Assembly: GCF_003633725.1 (NCBI RefSeq)
Contig: NZ_RBIJ01000001.1
Span: 255,934-319,933 of the forward strand
DNA from: Brockia lithotrophica
Lineage (GTDB): Bacteria; Bacillota; Bacilli; Thermicanales; DSM-22653
Direction of reading: 5' to 3'
DNA length: 64,000 bases
Position numbers and translations under genes: made by a program. Positions 34,551 to 44,634 of this stretch are shown here, in pieces. The first letter of the stretch is position 1, and the number at the start of each line of letters is the position of its first letter. Below the pieces are notes generated by a model. The model ran no database searches, was not told the origin of the DNA, and worked only from the letters and a program-made list of their open reading frames with translations.

Positions 34551-35129
34551 GTGCTGAAGCGGCCGCTTTCGAGGACGGAAAAGCTCCTTCTGGCCGTGCT
34601 CGTCTTGGGCGTGGGGATTTTCGCCTACCTCCGGTACGTGTACGACCCCATCCTCCGGACGTACGAGGAAAGCCGGAATCGCCTGCAGGAACTTCGGCAG
34701 GCGGTGTCAGGCGCCCAAATTCCTTCGACTGCCGCCGTGCAAAAGGAGATCGACGCCCTCAAAGAGGAGCTCAAGCGCAAGGAAGAGGAGCGCGAGAAAT
34801 CCCTCGGAGGAAAACTCCGCGAAGGCGGCGATGTCGCGTTGGCCGTCGCGGAGGTGTACGAGTTGGCCCGACGCTACCATGTGGAACTCCGGGAGGTGAT
34901 CCTCAAGCAAATCGAACCGGGCAAGGAAGACGCCCCCCCGAACAAGCCGCAGGAAGCCTTCACCTGGCGGGTGTACGAGTTCGCCGTCTCCGGGAGGACG
35001 CAAGACGTGGCGGAGTTCGTCCGATCCTTGTCCGAAAGGAGGTACGTGGTGTACCTCGAGAATTTCGAAGCAAAGCCCGAGAAGAAGGACGATGCGCGGT
35101 TTCAGGCTCGTCTCAAACTCCTTTTTTGA
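34551..35129 (+). CDS. pilO: PilO-like pilus alignment protein
   Basis: A 192-residue bitopic membrane protein: one N-terminal membrane segment (~11-30), a coiled coil (~35-90, EIDALKEELKRKEEEREKS) and a ferredoxin-like C-terminal domain (VYEFAVSGRTQDVAEFVRSLSERRYVVYLENFEA). The plan and position after PilM-PilN match PilO/GspM, which pairs with PilN to link the inner-membrane platform to the pilus. Sequence conservation in PilO is weak, so the call rests on topology and context. The start is GTG 34551 behind GGGAGGAATCGGG. Confidence 0.75.
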   Translation: MLKRPLSRTEKLLLAVLVLGVGIFAYLRYVYDPILRTYEESRNRLQELRQAVSGAQIPSTAAVQKEIDALKEELKRKEEEREKSLGGKLREGGDVALAVAEVYELARRYHVELREVILKQIEPGKEDAPPNKPQEAFTWRVYEFAVSGRTQDVAEFVRSLSERRYVVYLENFEAKPEKKDDARFQARLKLLF

Positions 35130-35147
35130 CGGAGAGGGGGAGGCAGG

Positions 35148-36248
35148 GTGGAAGGGGGTTTCGCCCGTCCGTCCGAAAAGCGAATACCCGCGCACATTGA
35201 GGAGCTCCTTCGGGAGACCCAAGAGCGCGAGGCTACGGACCTTCACCTCACGGCGTTTTCTCCTCCAATCCTGCGCATCGGCGGATACCTCACGCCCCTG
35301 GAGGAATACGCCGCATTGGGCCCGGAAGACATCCGGAACCTCGTCTATCCGCTTCTCAGTTCGCGCCAACGAGAGGTTCTGGAAGAACGCCTTTCTGTCG
35401 ACCTCGCCGTGGGCTTGGCAGGAATCGGACGCTTCCGACTGAACGTGTACTACCAGAGGGGGAGCTTGGCCTGCGCCTTTCGGCGCCTCGCGGACGAAAT
35501 CCCCAAGTTGGAGGAGCTCGGCCTGCCCGAGTCCGTGTACCGCTTCCCCGACCTCACTTCCGGCCTCATCCTCGTCACGGGGGCCACGGGTTCCGGGAAA
35601 TCCACCACGCTTGCCGCGATCATCGACCGGATCAACGAAAAGTACCGCCGACACATCATCACCGTAGAAGACCCGATCGAGTACGTGCACTACAACAAGC
35701 TGAGCGTGATCAACCAACGGGAGCTCTATACGGACGTCCCTTCGTTTGCGGACGCCTTGCGGGCGGCCCTTCGGCAGGACCCGGACGTGATCCTCGTGGG
35801 GGAGATGCGCGACCTCGAAACCATCCGCACGGCGATCATGGCGGCGGAAACCGGCCACCTCGTCCTCTCCACGCTTCACGCCCGGGACACGATTTCCACC
35901 TTCGCACGGGTGATCGGCGTTTTCCCTACGGAAGAGCAGGCCCAGGTCCGTCAACAACTCGCGGCTTCCGTTCGGGCGGTAATCGCCCAGCAGCTCCTTC
36001 CGCGTCGGGACGGGAAAGGGAGGGTCCTTGCGGCGGAAGTCCTCGTCGTAACGCCGGCGGTCGCCAACCTCGTGCGCCTGGGAAAGGACGAGCACATTCG
36101 CCTCATCCTCGAGACGGGTGGAAGGCTGGGGATGCAGACGATGGAACAGAGCCTGGTGGAGCTCGTCCAAAAGCGGCTGATCGACGTGGAAACGGCCCTG
36201 GCCGCCGCGCGGAACCCCGCCCTGGTCAAGGAGAAATTGGCCCTGTAA
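35148..36248 (+). CDS. pilT: Pilus retraction ATPase PilT
   Basis: PilT is a hexameric ATPase that pulls pili back and powers twitching motility and DNA uptake. The 366-residue protein has a PAS-like N-terminal domain (ATDLHLTAFSPPILRIGGYL), Walker A GATGSGKST (~145), the Asp box HIITVEDPIEYVH (~170), a Walker B region RQDPDVILVGEMRD (~208), the His box TGHLVLSTLHARD (~233) and the PilT-type AIRNLIREG region replaced here by ARNPALVKEKL. GTG 35148 is preceded by GGGGGAGGCAGG. Its presence implies retractable pili rather than a static secretion pseudopilus. Confidence 0.94.
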   Translation: MEGGFARPSEKRIPAHIEELLRETQEREATDLHLTAFSPPILRIGGYLTPLEEYAALGPEDIRNLVYPLLSSRQREVLEERLSVDLAVGLAGIGRFRLNVYYQRGSLACAFRRLADEIPKLEELGLPESVYRFPDLTSGLILVTGATGSGKSTTLAAIIDRINEKYRRHIITVEDPIEYVHYNKLSVINQRELYTDVPSFADALRAALRQDPDVILVGEMRDLETIRTAIMAAETGHLVLSTLHARDTISTFARVIGVFPTEEQAQVRQQLAASVRAVIAQQLLPRRDGKGRVLAAEVLVVTPAVANLVRLGKDEHIRLILETGGRLGMQTMEQSLVELVQKRLIDVETALAAARNPALVKEKLAL

Positions 36249-36272
36249 GCGGCCCTCGAGGGGGGACGGACG

Positions 36273-37898
36273 TTGGCCGTCGCACGCTCGCGCTTCGGCG
36301 AATTCCTCGTCGCCTCCGGAGCCCTCAAACCCGAAGAACTCGCCGCGGCTTTGCGCCACCAGCGGACCAGCCAAAAACGTCTCGAGGAGGTCCTCTACGA
36401 ACTCGGAATCCTGCCCGAAGAGCGCCTCGTGGAACTCGTGAGTCGCTTCACGGGGTTCCCCGTGTTTTCCTTCGACGAGGTGGAACTCACACCCGAACTC
36501 CAACAGCTCGTGCCGGTCGCCCTCATCCGTCGGTACGACGTCTATCCGGTCCGCGCGGACGAGGGCGAGCTGTACCTCGCGTGCCGGGGGGAAGTTCCTT
36601 CGGGCGTCGTAGAAAACCTCCGGCGCATGACGGGGAAAAACGTGCGCCTCGTGCTCATGCGCCCTAGCGAGCTCGAGGAGCTAAGGAAATTCTTCCTCCA
36701 AGGGGAAGGGGAAGGCCCCGTTTCGGAAGGTGGGGAGGGGGGGTCGGCGGCCGACGTCCTCGACGCCATCCTCGCCAAGGCGGTGCACTTGGGCGCCTCG
36801 GACGTCCACCTCGATCCGGAGCCCGACCGCATCCAGGTCCGCTTCCGCATCGACGGATTTCTCCGCCCCGTCGACCAGTTCCCCCTGAGCCTCCATTCTG
36901 CCCTCGTGTCCCGCATCAAGGTCCTCGGACGGATGAACATCGCGGAAAAGCGGTCTCCGCAGGACGGCGGGTTCACCTTTCGTCCCGAAGGGGGACGCAC
37001 GACCAACGTCCGCGTTTCCGTCCTACCCTCGGTGCGCGGCGAGAAGGTCGTCATGCGCCTTTTGCCCTCTCAGGAGAGGATTCTCGAGCTTAAGGATCTG
37101 GGCATGGAGGGCGAACTCTTAGAGAAGTTCACCCGCCTCCTCGCCCTTCCCCACGGCCTCATCCTCGTTACGGGCCCCACGGGCTCCGGTAAGACGTTCA
37201 CCCTCTACGCGGCGCTCAAGCACCTCCGCCGTCCCGAAGTGAACATCATCACCGTCGAGGACCCTGTCGAGCTGCAGATGGAGGGGATCACCCAAGTTCA
37301 GGTGGACGTCACCTCGCGCAAGCTCACCTTTTCCGACGCCCTTCGCTCCATCCTCCGCCAGGATCCGGACGTCATCATGGTCGGGGAGATTCGCGACCGG
37401 GAGACGGCGCAGCTCAGCCTGCAGGCGGCGCTCACGGGACACCTCGTCCTCTCCACGCTCCACACGAACGATGCGGTGAGCGCGGTGGAGCGGCTCACGG
37501 ACATGGGCGTAGAGCGCTACCTAATCGCCGCCGCCTTGCGCGGAGTTTTGGCCCAGCGCCTGGTGCGGACGATTTGCCCGCGCTGCCGGGTTCCCGTTCG
37601 TCCTCCCCTCGGCGAGTTTCTCGCGCTGGGGCTTAGCCCGGAAGACGAAGGGGAGTTCTTTGCGGGGAAGGGGTGTGTCTACTGCCACCAGTCCGGATAC
37701 CGCGGCAGGACGGGGATTTTTGAGCTTTTGGTCGTGGACGAGGAACTCCAAAAGCTCATCGCCGGCGGGGCGGACGCGATCTCGCTCAAGGAGGCCGTCG
37801 CCGGGAAGATGAAGACGATGCGCGAAGACGGGATCGAAAAGGCAAGGCGCGGGATCACCACCTTGGAGGAGGTGATCCGTGTGACGGTGAGCATGTAG
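36273..37898 (+). CDS. pilB: Pilus extension ATPase PilB (GspE family)
   Basis: PilB powers pilin assembly. The 541-residue protein has the GspE N-terminal MshEN domain (FGEFLVASGALKPEELAAAL), HLGASDVHLDPEPD (~172), Walker A GPTGSGKT (~301), Asp box NIITVEDPVE, Walker B RQDPDVIMVGEIRD (~366), His box GHLVLSTLHTNDA, and a zinc-binding insert with CPRC...CVYC (~431-471) that distinguishes PilB/GspE from PilT. The start is TTG 36273 behind GAGGGGGGACGGA. It lies 24 bases after pilT in the same transcript. Confidence 0.95.
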   Translation: MAVARSRFGEFLVASGALKPEELAAALRHQRTSQKRLEEVLYELGILPEERLVELVSRFTGFPVFSFDEVELTPELQQLVPVALIRRYDVYPVRADEGELYLACRGEVPSGVVENLRRMTGKNVRLVLMRPSELEELRKFFLQGEGEGPVSEGGEGGSAADVLDAILAKAVHLGASDVHLDPEPDRIQVRFRIDGFLRPVDQFPLSLHSALVSRIKVLGRMNIAEKRSPQDGGFTFRPEGGRTTNVRVSVLPSVRGEKVVMRLLPSQERILELKDLGMEGELLEKFTRLLALPHGLILVTGPTGSGKTFTLYAALKHLRRPEVNIITVEDPVELQMEGITQVQVDVTSRKLTFSDALRSILRQDPDVIMVGEIRDRETAQLSLQAALTGHLVLSTLHTNDAVSAVERLTDMGVERYLIAAALRGVLAQRLVRTICPRCRVPVRPPLGEFLALGLSPEDEGEFFAGKGCVYCHQSGYRGRTGIFELLVVDEELQKLIAGGADAISLKEAVAGKMKTMREDGIEKARRGITTLEEVIRVTVSM

Positions 37899-37931
37899 GG
37901 GAAATAGGGAAACGGAAGGGGGTGCATCGGG

Positions 37932-39164
37932 GTGCCGCAGTTTCGCTACCGGGCGCTCGACGCCGGCGGTCGGGCAATCCGCGGGGAGGTTACGGCCGCC
38001 GATCCCTCGCAAGCCGCATCTCTGCTTCGGCGGCAGGGCCTCCTCGTAACCGAACTTCGAGAGGAAACCGACGCGCGGCCGCGCCCGCAGGAGGAGGGGG
38101 GCCTTTCGGGTTGGGTTCCCGTGCGCCAAGGGGACGTGCTCCTCACGCTCAAGCAGCTCGCCTCCCTCCTCCGCGCCGGGGTGTCGTTGTCTGTATCCCT
38201 TTCGGTGTTGGAACGGCAGACGCGGAACGCCCGGCTCCGCCGGATTTTGCGGGAAGTCCGCGAGGCGGTGGAAGGGGGGACCCCCTTGAGCGAAGCGCTG
38301 GCGCGCCACCGCGTCTTTCCCAAGTTGGTTTCAAGCCTCGTACAGACGGGCGAAACAAGCGGGTTGCTCGACGTATCCCTCGAGCGGGCGACGCGGTATT
38401 GGGAAGAGCGAATGGCGCTCCGGCGGCGAATTCTCTCGGGGGTTCTTTACCCGGCGATCGTCTTCGTCGCGGCCATTGGGGAGGCGGTCTTCCTCATCGC
38501 CTACGTGATCCCCAAGATCCTCCCCCTCCTCCAAGAACTCGGGGGCGAGCTGCCCTGGAATACCTTGCTTCTCATCCGCATCGGGGAAGTGGTTCCGCCC
38601 AACTTGCCCAAGATCGGCCTGGCGGCGCTCGCCCTTGTGGGGTTTGGAGTTTTGTCCTTCCGGGTACCTTCGCTGCGCTACTACGCGGAGCGCGTCCTCT
38701 TTTCCCTCCCCGTTCTCGGGGAAATCTTGCGGTACTCGCTCATCGTCCAATTTGCGACGACGATGGCCCTCCTCCTCCAAAGCGGCGTTTCCATGCTCGA
38801 GTCGCTTCGCGCCACGCGGGAAACCATCGGGAATACCGTCCTTCGGGGTCTCCTTTCGGAGATGGAAGCGGCCGTCTTGGAGGGAAAGGGTCTTTCCGAA
38901 ACCCTTCAGTGGCCCCAGGCGGGTGCCCTCTTCCCCCCCATGGTCGGAAGTATGGTACAGGTAGGGGAGGAAACCGGAGGGATCGATGGAGCCCTGGAAA
39001 TGCTCGCCGGAGTGTACGGGGAGCTTCTCGAGACCAAGATCGCCCGAGCGCTGTCTTTGCTCGAACCGATGCTCCTCGTGGTCATGGGAGGAATGGTGGC
39101 GTTCGTGGCCTCCGCGCTCATCGGGGCCGTCCTCGCGAGCTACGGTGCCATCTCCCACCATTGA
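37932..39164 (+). CDS. pilC: Pilus inner-membrane platform protein PilC (GspF family)
   Basis: PilC is the polytopic membrane protein that couples the ATPases to pilin assembly. The 410-residue protein starts FRYRALDAGGRAIRGEV, typical of GspF, and has two T2SSF domains (~65-190 and ~270-395) with LKQLASLLRAGVSLSVSLSV and the repeated FATTMALLLQSGVSMLESL, each followed by a membrane segment, three in all. Conserved QTGETSGLLD and QVGEETGGID occur in the two halves. GTG 37932 follows AAGGGGGTG. It is the last recognised machinery gene of the operon; no prepilin peptidase follows. Confidence 0.95.
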   Translation: MPQFRYRALDAGGRAIRGEVTAADPSQAASLLRRQGLLVTELREETDARPRPQEEGGLSGWVPVRQGDVLLTLKQLASLLRAGVSLSVSLSVLERQTRNARLRRILREVREAVEGGTPLSEALARHRVFPKLVSSLVQTGETSGLLDVSLERATRYWEERMALRRRILSGVLYPAIVFVAAIGEAVFLIAYVIPKILPLLQELGGELPWNTLLLIRIGEVVPPNLPKIGLAALALVGFGVLSFRVPSLRYYAERVLFSLPVLGEILRYSLIVQFATTMALLLQSGVSMLESLRATRETIGNTVLRGLLSEMEAAVLEGKGLSETLQWPQAGALFPPMVGSMVQVGEETGGIDGALEMLAGVYGELLETKIARALSLLEPMLLVVMGGMVAFVASALIGAVLASYGAISHH

Positions 39165-39166
39165 GG

Positions 39167-39186
39167 CGAGAAGAGGTCTCGTTTTC
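39167..39186 (+). terminator. Weak terminator candidate after pilC
   Basis: CGAGA, a 5-base loop, TCTCG, then TTTTCC right after the pilC stop. The stem is short, so termination would be partial at best. Confidence 0.35.
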
Positions 39187-39189
39187 CTC

Positions 39190-39219
39190 TTGGCAAGGTT
39201 GCTCCCCATCCGGTATACT
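39190..39219 (+). promoter_or_regulatory. Promoter of the unknown gene after pilC
   Basis: TTGGCA (39190-39195), an 18-base spacer and TATACT (39214-39219), 48 bases before the ATG at 39267. Confidence 0.6.
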
Positions 39220-39266
39220 TACGGTAGGGTAACTCTCCCCAATTTCCGAGATGGCGAGGAGAGAGG

Positions 39267-39983
39267 ATGGGCAGTCGCCGCATCGCCTCCGAGTTCCGCG
39301 CATTGGACGTCTGGGTTCCGCGGGAGGACGGCGAGAAACTTCTCTACCACCTACGCGGTAGGTTGCGCGCGCGGGCGCGCGTCCTGGACAACGGGGATGT
39401 GGAAATTCACTGCGACGATCGTGTCAACCGAATTGTCCTGCACATAGAAACGTTTCCAACAAAGTTCCGCCTCCGGGGAGAAGGGTATCTCACCGACCGC
39501 AGCGCGGCGGAAGCCTTGCGCTCCGCCGTCCTCCGGCATCGCGGTTCGTGCCTCATGATCCGGTATTTCCAAGGATTTGCCGTGGTCTACCGCTACGACG
39601 CGGGTCGCGTGGAGTACATCGAAAAGGTACCCATGTACACCAACCTTCGTTCGGCGCCGACGGAAGTCGCGGAAGGGGCAGAGGTCATCTTTCGTGCGAG
39701 AGGGAGGAGCGAAGGGGGTTCCCTGCACGGGCCGGCGGCCGCCTTGCCCGAGGGTGGGGTCTCCCGCATGACGATGCGTGAGCGGAATTCGGCCCTGCGA
39801 GGCGCGTCGAGCGAGATCGTCGTCGTCGACCCCGAGGACTTTCGGCGCATTGCACAATTCCGCGAGGCGATCGACCGCCTCTTGGACGCCCGCCTCCGGT
39901 ATGCGGGGGACGAGAAGCGCGTTCGGGCGATCGACGCCCGGCTCAGGCGGCTCGTGCAGACGCTCCTCCAGTTGGAGGGGTGA
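39267..39983 (+). CDS. Protein of unknown function next to the pilus locus
   Basis: A 238-residue cytoplasmic protein, not recognised. Residues 1-~125 look like an alpha/beta or beta-rich domain (LLYHLRGRLRARARVLDNGDVEIHCDD; CLMIRYFQGFAVVYRYDAGRVEYIEKVP). A Gly/Ser/Ala-rich linker (~150-185) leads to a C-terminal helical segment (DPEDFRRIAQFREAIDRLLDARLRY...RLRRLVQTLLQLEG) that could form a coiled coil or bind a partner. It has no signal peptide or membrane segment. It has its own promoter and a terminator after it, so it is a single-gene unit. ATG 39267 follows GAGGAGAGAGG. Function unknown. Confidence 0.7.
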   Translation: MGSRRIASEFRALDVWVPREDGEKLLYHLRGRLRARARVLDNGDVEIHCDDRVNRIVLHIETFPTKFRLRGEGYLTDRSAAEALRSAVLRHRGSCLMIRYFQGFAVVYRYDAGRVEYIEKVPMYTNLRSAPTEVAEGAEVIFRARGRSEGGSLHGPAAALPEGGVSRMTMRERNSALRGASSEIVVVDPEDFRRIAQFREAIDRLLDARLRYAGDEKRVRAIDARLRRLVQTLLQLEG

Positions 39984-40043
39984 AGGGGCGCGACCCGCGC
40001 CGTCGTCTCGTTCCGTGCGGGCTTTTCGTGAAGGAGAAAGACC

Positions 40044-40073
40044 AAGGGGGCACCTCGTGTGGGTGCCCCCTTT
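40044..40073 (+). terminator. Terminator between the unknown gene and thiC
   Basis: AAGGGGGCACC, a 7-base loop, GGTGCCCCCTT with an 11-bp perfect stem. The T tract is short (TTT) on both sides, but the stem is strong and lies between convergent genes, so it may act in both directions. Confidence 0.65.
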
Positions 40074-40114
40074 GGCGTATCGGGATACGGTCTGCGGCGG
40101 GAAGGCCCTCTCCC

Positions 40115-42234
<2,120 letters not shown>

Positions 42235-42275
42235 CGAGGAAGACGGGACCAAAGATCCAAATGGGGTTGTGGTTC

Positions 42276-42304
42276 ATTCTACCCGGAATGGTCGGAGAAC
42301 TCAA
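42276..42304 (-). promoter_or_regulatory. Promoter of the thiC leader
   Basis: On the minus strand TTGAGT (42304-42299), a 17-base spacer and TAGAAT (42281-42276). Transcription would start near 42269, just upstream of the riboswitch. Confidence 0.7.
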
Positions 42305-42428
42305 GTTCTTTTTGCCGCGAAGTTCCGGACCTCTTTTTTTCCTATGGGGCCTTCGGGTATTATGGGGCCGGAATTCTGAGAACGCGTACGGGGAGGAAAT
42401 TCGGGCTTCTGCAAAGGGGGAACCGGAG

Positions 42429-42644
42429 GTGGGACGAGGGCCGGTCACCGTCTACGTAAACGGTTCGCCGGTGATCGTGAGCTTCGATGCGCAGGTGCGC
42501 CACGCGATCCTTGCGTACGATCCGCGCCTCTACCGCCTCGTACGCGATGGGAAGGCGGAAATTGTCGATCAGGAAGGTCATCCCGTAGATCTGTATGGGG
42601 CGGTGGGAGAAGGGTGGGTATTTCACGTACGCCTCAAGAACTAG
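42429..42644 (+). CDS. Small protein of unknown function upstream of nagA
   Basis: A 71-residue protein, mostly beta strands by appearance (VTVYVNGSPVIVSFDAQVRHAI; GKAEIVDQEGHPVDLYG; EGWVFHVRL). Its layout, N-terminal VNG turn and C-terminal D-x-x-G turn with a closing hydrophobic strand, resembles small conserved Bacillota proteins of unknown function. GTG 42429 follows AAAGGGGGA by 8 bases. Its 3' end overlaps nagA by 31 bases, so the two are probably cotranscribed. A -10-like TATTAT lies at 42358-42363. Confidence 0.6.
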   Translation: MGRGPVTVYVNGSPVIVSFDAQVRHAILAYDPRLYRLVRDGKAEIVDQEGHPVDLYGAVGEGWVFHVRLKN

Positions 42645-43855
42645 CTGATTTCTGCATCGACGGCGTACAGGTGCTCGCTCCGGATCCGTTGCCGGGCAAG
42701 GCTTCCGTATGCGTGCGCGATGGGAAGATCGTAAAGGTATCCGGCGGCACGTTTCGCGGGAGCGACGGGAGAGAAGGTAGGGGCACACCGGGTTCTCCTG
42801 GAAAGGGTATGGTACCCGTCCGGTATGCCCTACGCGGTGGCGCGTATCTCGTGCCGGGATTCGTCGACCTTCACGTGCATGGGGGAGGGGGCGGCGACTT
42901 TTCCTCCCCCGACCCCGAAGGGCATCGCGAGAGCCTCCGCTTTCACGCCCGCCACGGGACGACGTCCCTTTTGGCCACCACCGTGAGCCTCGCACCTCGA
43001 GAACTCGAAGCCGCCCTCCACACCTTGCGGGAAAGCATGTCCGCTCCGCCCGACGATGGCGCTCGGATCTTGGGGATTCACCTCGAAGGCCCCTTCCTCG
43101 CCCCCGCCTACGCGGGAGCGCAAAATCCCAAAGCGCTCCGCCTCCCCGACTTCGCCCTTTGGGAGCGCTGGAACGAAATTTCCGGCGGGGCGATCCGCAT
43201 CGTCACGTTGGCCCCCGAGCTTCCCGGAGCTTTGCCGTTTCTCGCCACCCTTCGGGCGAGGGGAGTCCTCCCTGCGGCGGGCCACACCGCCGCACCGTAC
43301 CGCGTGCTCCGCCGGGCGGTGCGGGCCGGTCTTGCGCACGTCGCCCACCTCTTCAACGGTATGCCTCCCATGCACCACCGCCGCCCCGGGCCCGTGGGGG
43401 CTGCCCTGCTCTGTCCCCGCCTTACGGCGGAGGTCATCGCCGACGGCGCACACCTGCACGTCGCGGCCGTCCGCATTGCCCATCGCCTCAAAGGGGCCCG
43501 CCGGTTGGCGCTCGTGACCGACGCGATTTCCGCCGCCGGCCTTTCCGATGGGCGCTACCGCCTCGGGGAAACGGAGGTCGAGGTGCGGCGCGGCAGGGCG
43601 TACGTGGCCGGAACGCACAAGCTCGCGGGGAGCACGGGGACGATGGAGGCGGGTTTGCGTCGCCTCGTCTTCGGAGCCAAAATCCCCCTTCCGGACGCCG
43701 TGCGCATGGCCAGCACGACGCCTGCGGAAATCCTCGGACTTACGACGAAGGGGCGTATCGCGCCGGGGTACGACGCGGACCTCGTCCTCCTCGACCGCTC
43801 CTTGCGCGTCGTCGCCGTGTGGCGGGAGGGCCGGCTCCTCTATTCCCGCGGGTAG
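42614..43855 (+). CDS. nagA: N-acetylglucosamine-6-phosphate deacetylase NagA
   Basis: NagA removes the acetyl group from GlcNAc-6-P, feeding amino-sugar catabolism and cell-wall recycling. The 413-residue metal-dependent amidohydrolase has DLHVHGGGGG (~85), HLEGPFLAPAYAGAQNP (metal glutamate, ~160), AAGHTAAPY (~220), HLFNGMPPMHHR (~245) and LVTDAISAAG with the catalytic aspartate (~300). The N-terminal barrel is lengthened by a Gly-rich stretch (~48-66). GTG 42614 lies within the end of the preceding small gene. No nagB or PTS gene is adjacent. Its 3' end faces cwlC. Confidence 0.93.
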   Translation: MGISRTPQELADFCIDGVQVLAPDPLPGKASVCVRDGKIVKVSGGTFRGSDGREGRGTPGSPGKGMVPVRYALRGGAYLVPGFVDLHVHGGGGGDFSSPDPEGHRESLRFHARHGTTSLLATTVSLAPRELEAALHTLRESMSAPPDDGARILGIHLEGPFLAPAYAGAQNPKALRLPDFALWERWNEISGGAIRIVTLAPELPGALPFLATLRARGVLPAAGHTAAPYRVLRRAVRAGLAHVAHLFNGMPPMHHRRPGPVGAALLCPRLTAEVIADGAHLHVAAVRIAHRLKGARRLALVTDAISAAGLSDGRYRLGETEVEVRRGRAYVAGTHKLAGSTGTMEAGLRRLVFGAKIPLPDAVRMASTTPAEILGLTTKGRIAPGYDADLVLLDRSLRVVAVWREGRLLYSRG

Positions 43856-43887
43856 CCGGAGGGCAGGCACCCCTTGCGTGCGCGGCC

Positions 43888-44622
43888 TTACGCGCCTCCT
43901 ACGTCGACCTCTTTGACGATCGCCTCAAATCCGCAGGCGCGGGCGCGCGCGGCAAGCCGTTCGGCGTTCGCGCGCTCGCGGAAGGCGCCGATCTGGACGA
44001 TGTACAGCTTGTTGGGCCGCGTATGCGCTTCGGGCGGATCGGGAAAGGGCGAAGGAGCCTTAGTTCGCGCGGTCAGTCCGAAGGCCTCTGCGACTCCCCG
44101 CGCGTGGGCATCGGCCACCGCGCGGAGGAAGCGGTCGTCTTTGAGCAGTCGGGCATCTTCGGGATTCGAGAGAAACCCATTTTCCGTAAGCACGGCCGGC
44201 ATGCGCGTTTCCCGCAGGACGGTGAAGTCCGCCTTTTTCGGGCCCCGATCGGGAGAGCCGAAACGCAGGAATGTCTCTGCCGTCCTTTGGTGAATCGCGG
44301 CGCGGATTTGCGCCGTTCGCCCCGTGTCCGCAAGACTCGAGTGGATGTAGCTTTCGAACCCGCGGGGACGAGGGTCCGAAAAGGCGTTCACGTGGAGCGA
44401 GAGAAAGACGTCCGCCGCAACCTCGTTTGCCATTCGCACGCGTTCGGCCAAGGAAACGGTGACGTCGTCTTCGCGCGTAAGGAGGATTTCTACGCTTTCG
44501 TACCGCTGAAGGGCCTCCCGAACGAGGCGTGCGAGGACGAGCGTGACCTCCTTTTCGACGAGGCCGTTGCCTACGGCTCCAGGGTCCATTCCGCCGTGTC
44601 CGGGATCGAGGACGATGCGCAC
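43888..44622 (-). CDS. cwlC: CwlC-type N-acetylmuramoyl-L-alanine amidase with SPOR domain (leaderless)
   Basis: A zinc amidase that cuts the bond between muramic acid and the stem peptide. The 244-residue protein starts directly at the catalytic domain: DPGHGG places zinc His9, Glu23 follows, then SLHVNA (~77) and LTENGF (~141). After a short linker comes one SPOR-type murein-binding repeat (YIVQIGAFRERANAERLAARA). It lacks a signal peptide. This matches B. subtilis CwlC, a leaderless mother-cell enzyme that lyses the mother cell to free the spore; CwlD, the cortex enzyme, has a signal peptide and no SPOR repeat. It lies 12 bases after a leaderless GH25 lysozyme gene. Confidence 0.85.
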   Translation of the reverse strand: MRIVLDPGHGGMDPGAVGNGLVEKEVTLVLARLVREALQRYESVEILLTREDDVTVSLAERVRMANEVAADVFLSLHVNAFSDPRPRGFESYIHSSLADTGRTAQIRAAIHQRTAETFLRFGSPDRGPKKADFTVLRETRMPAVLTENGFLSNPEDARLLKDDRFLRAVADAHARGVAEAFGLTARTKAPSPFPDPPEAHTRPNKLYIVQIGAFRERANAERLAARARACGFEAIVKEVDVGGA

Positions 44623-44634
44623 GGCGCTCCCTCC

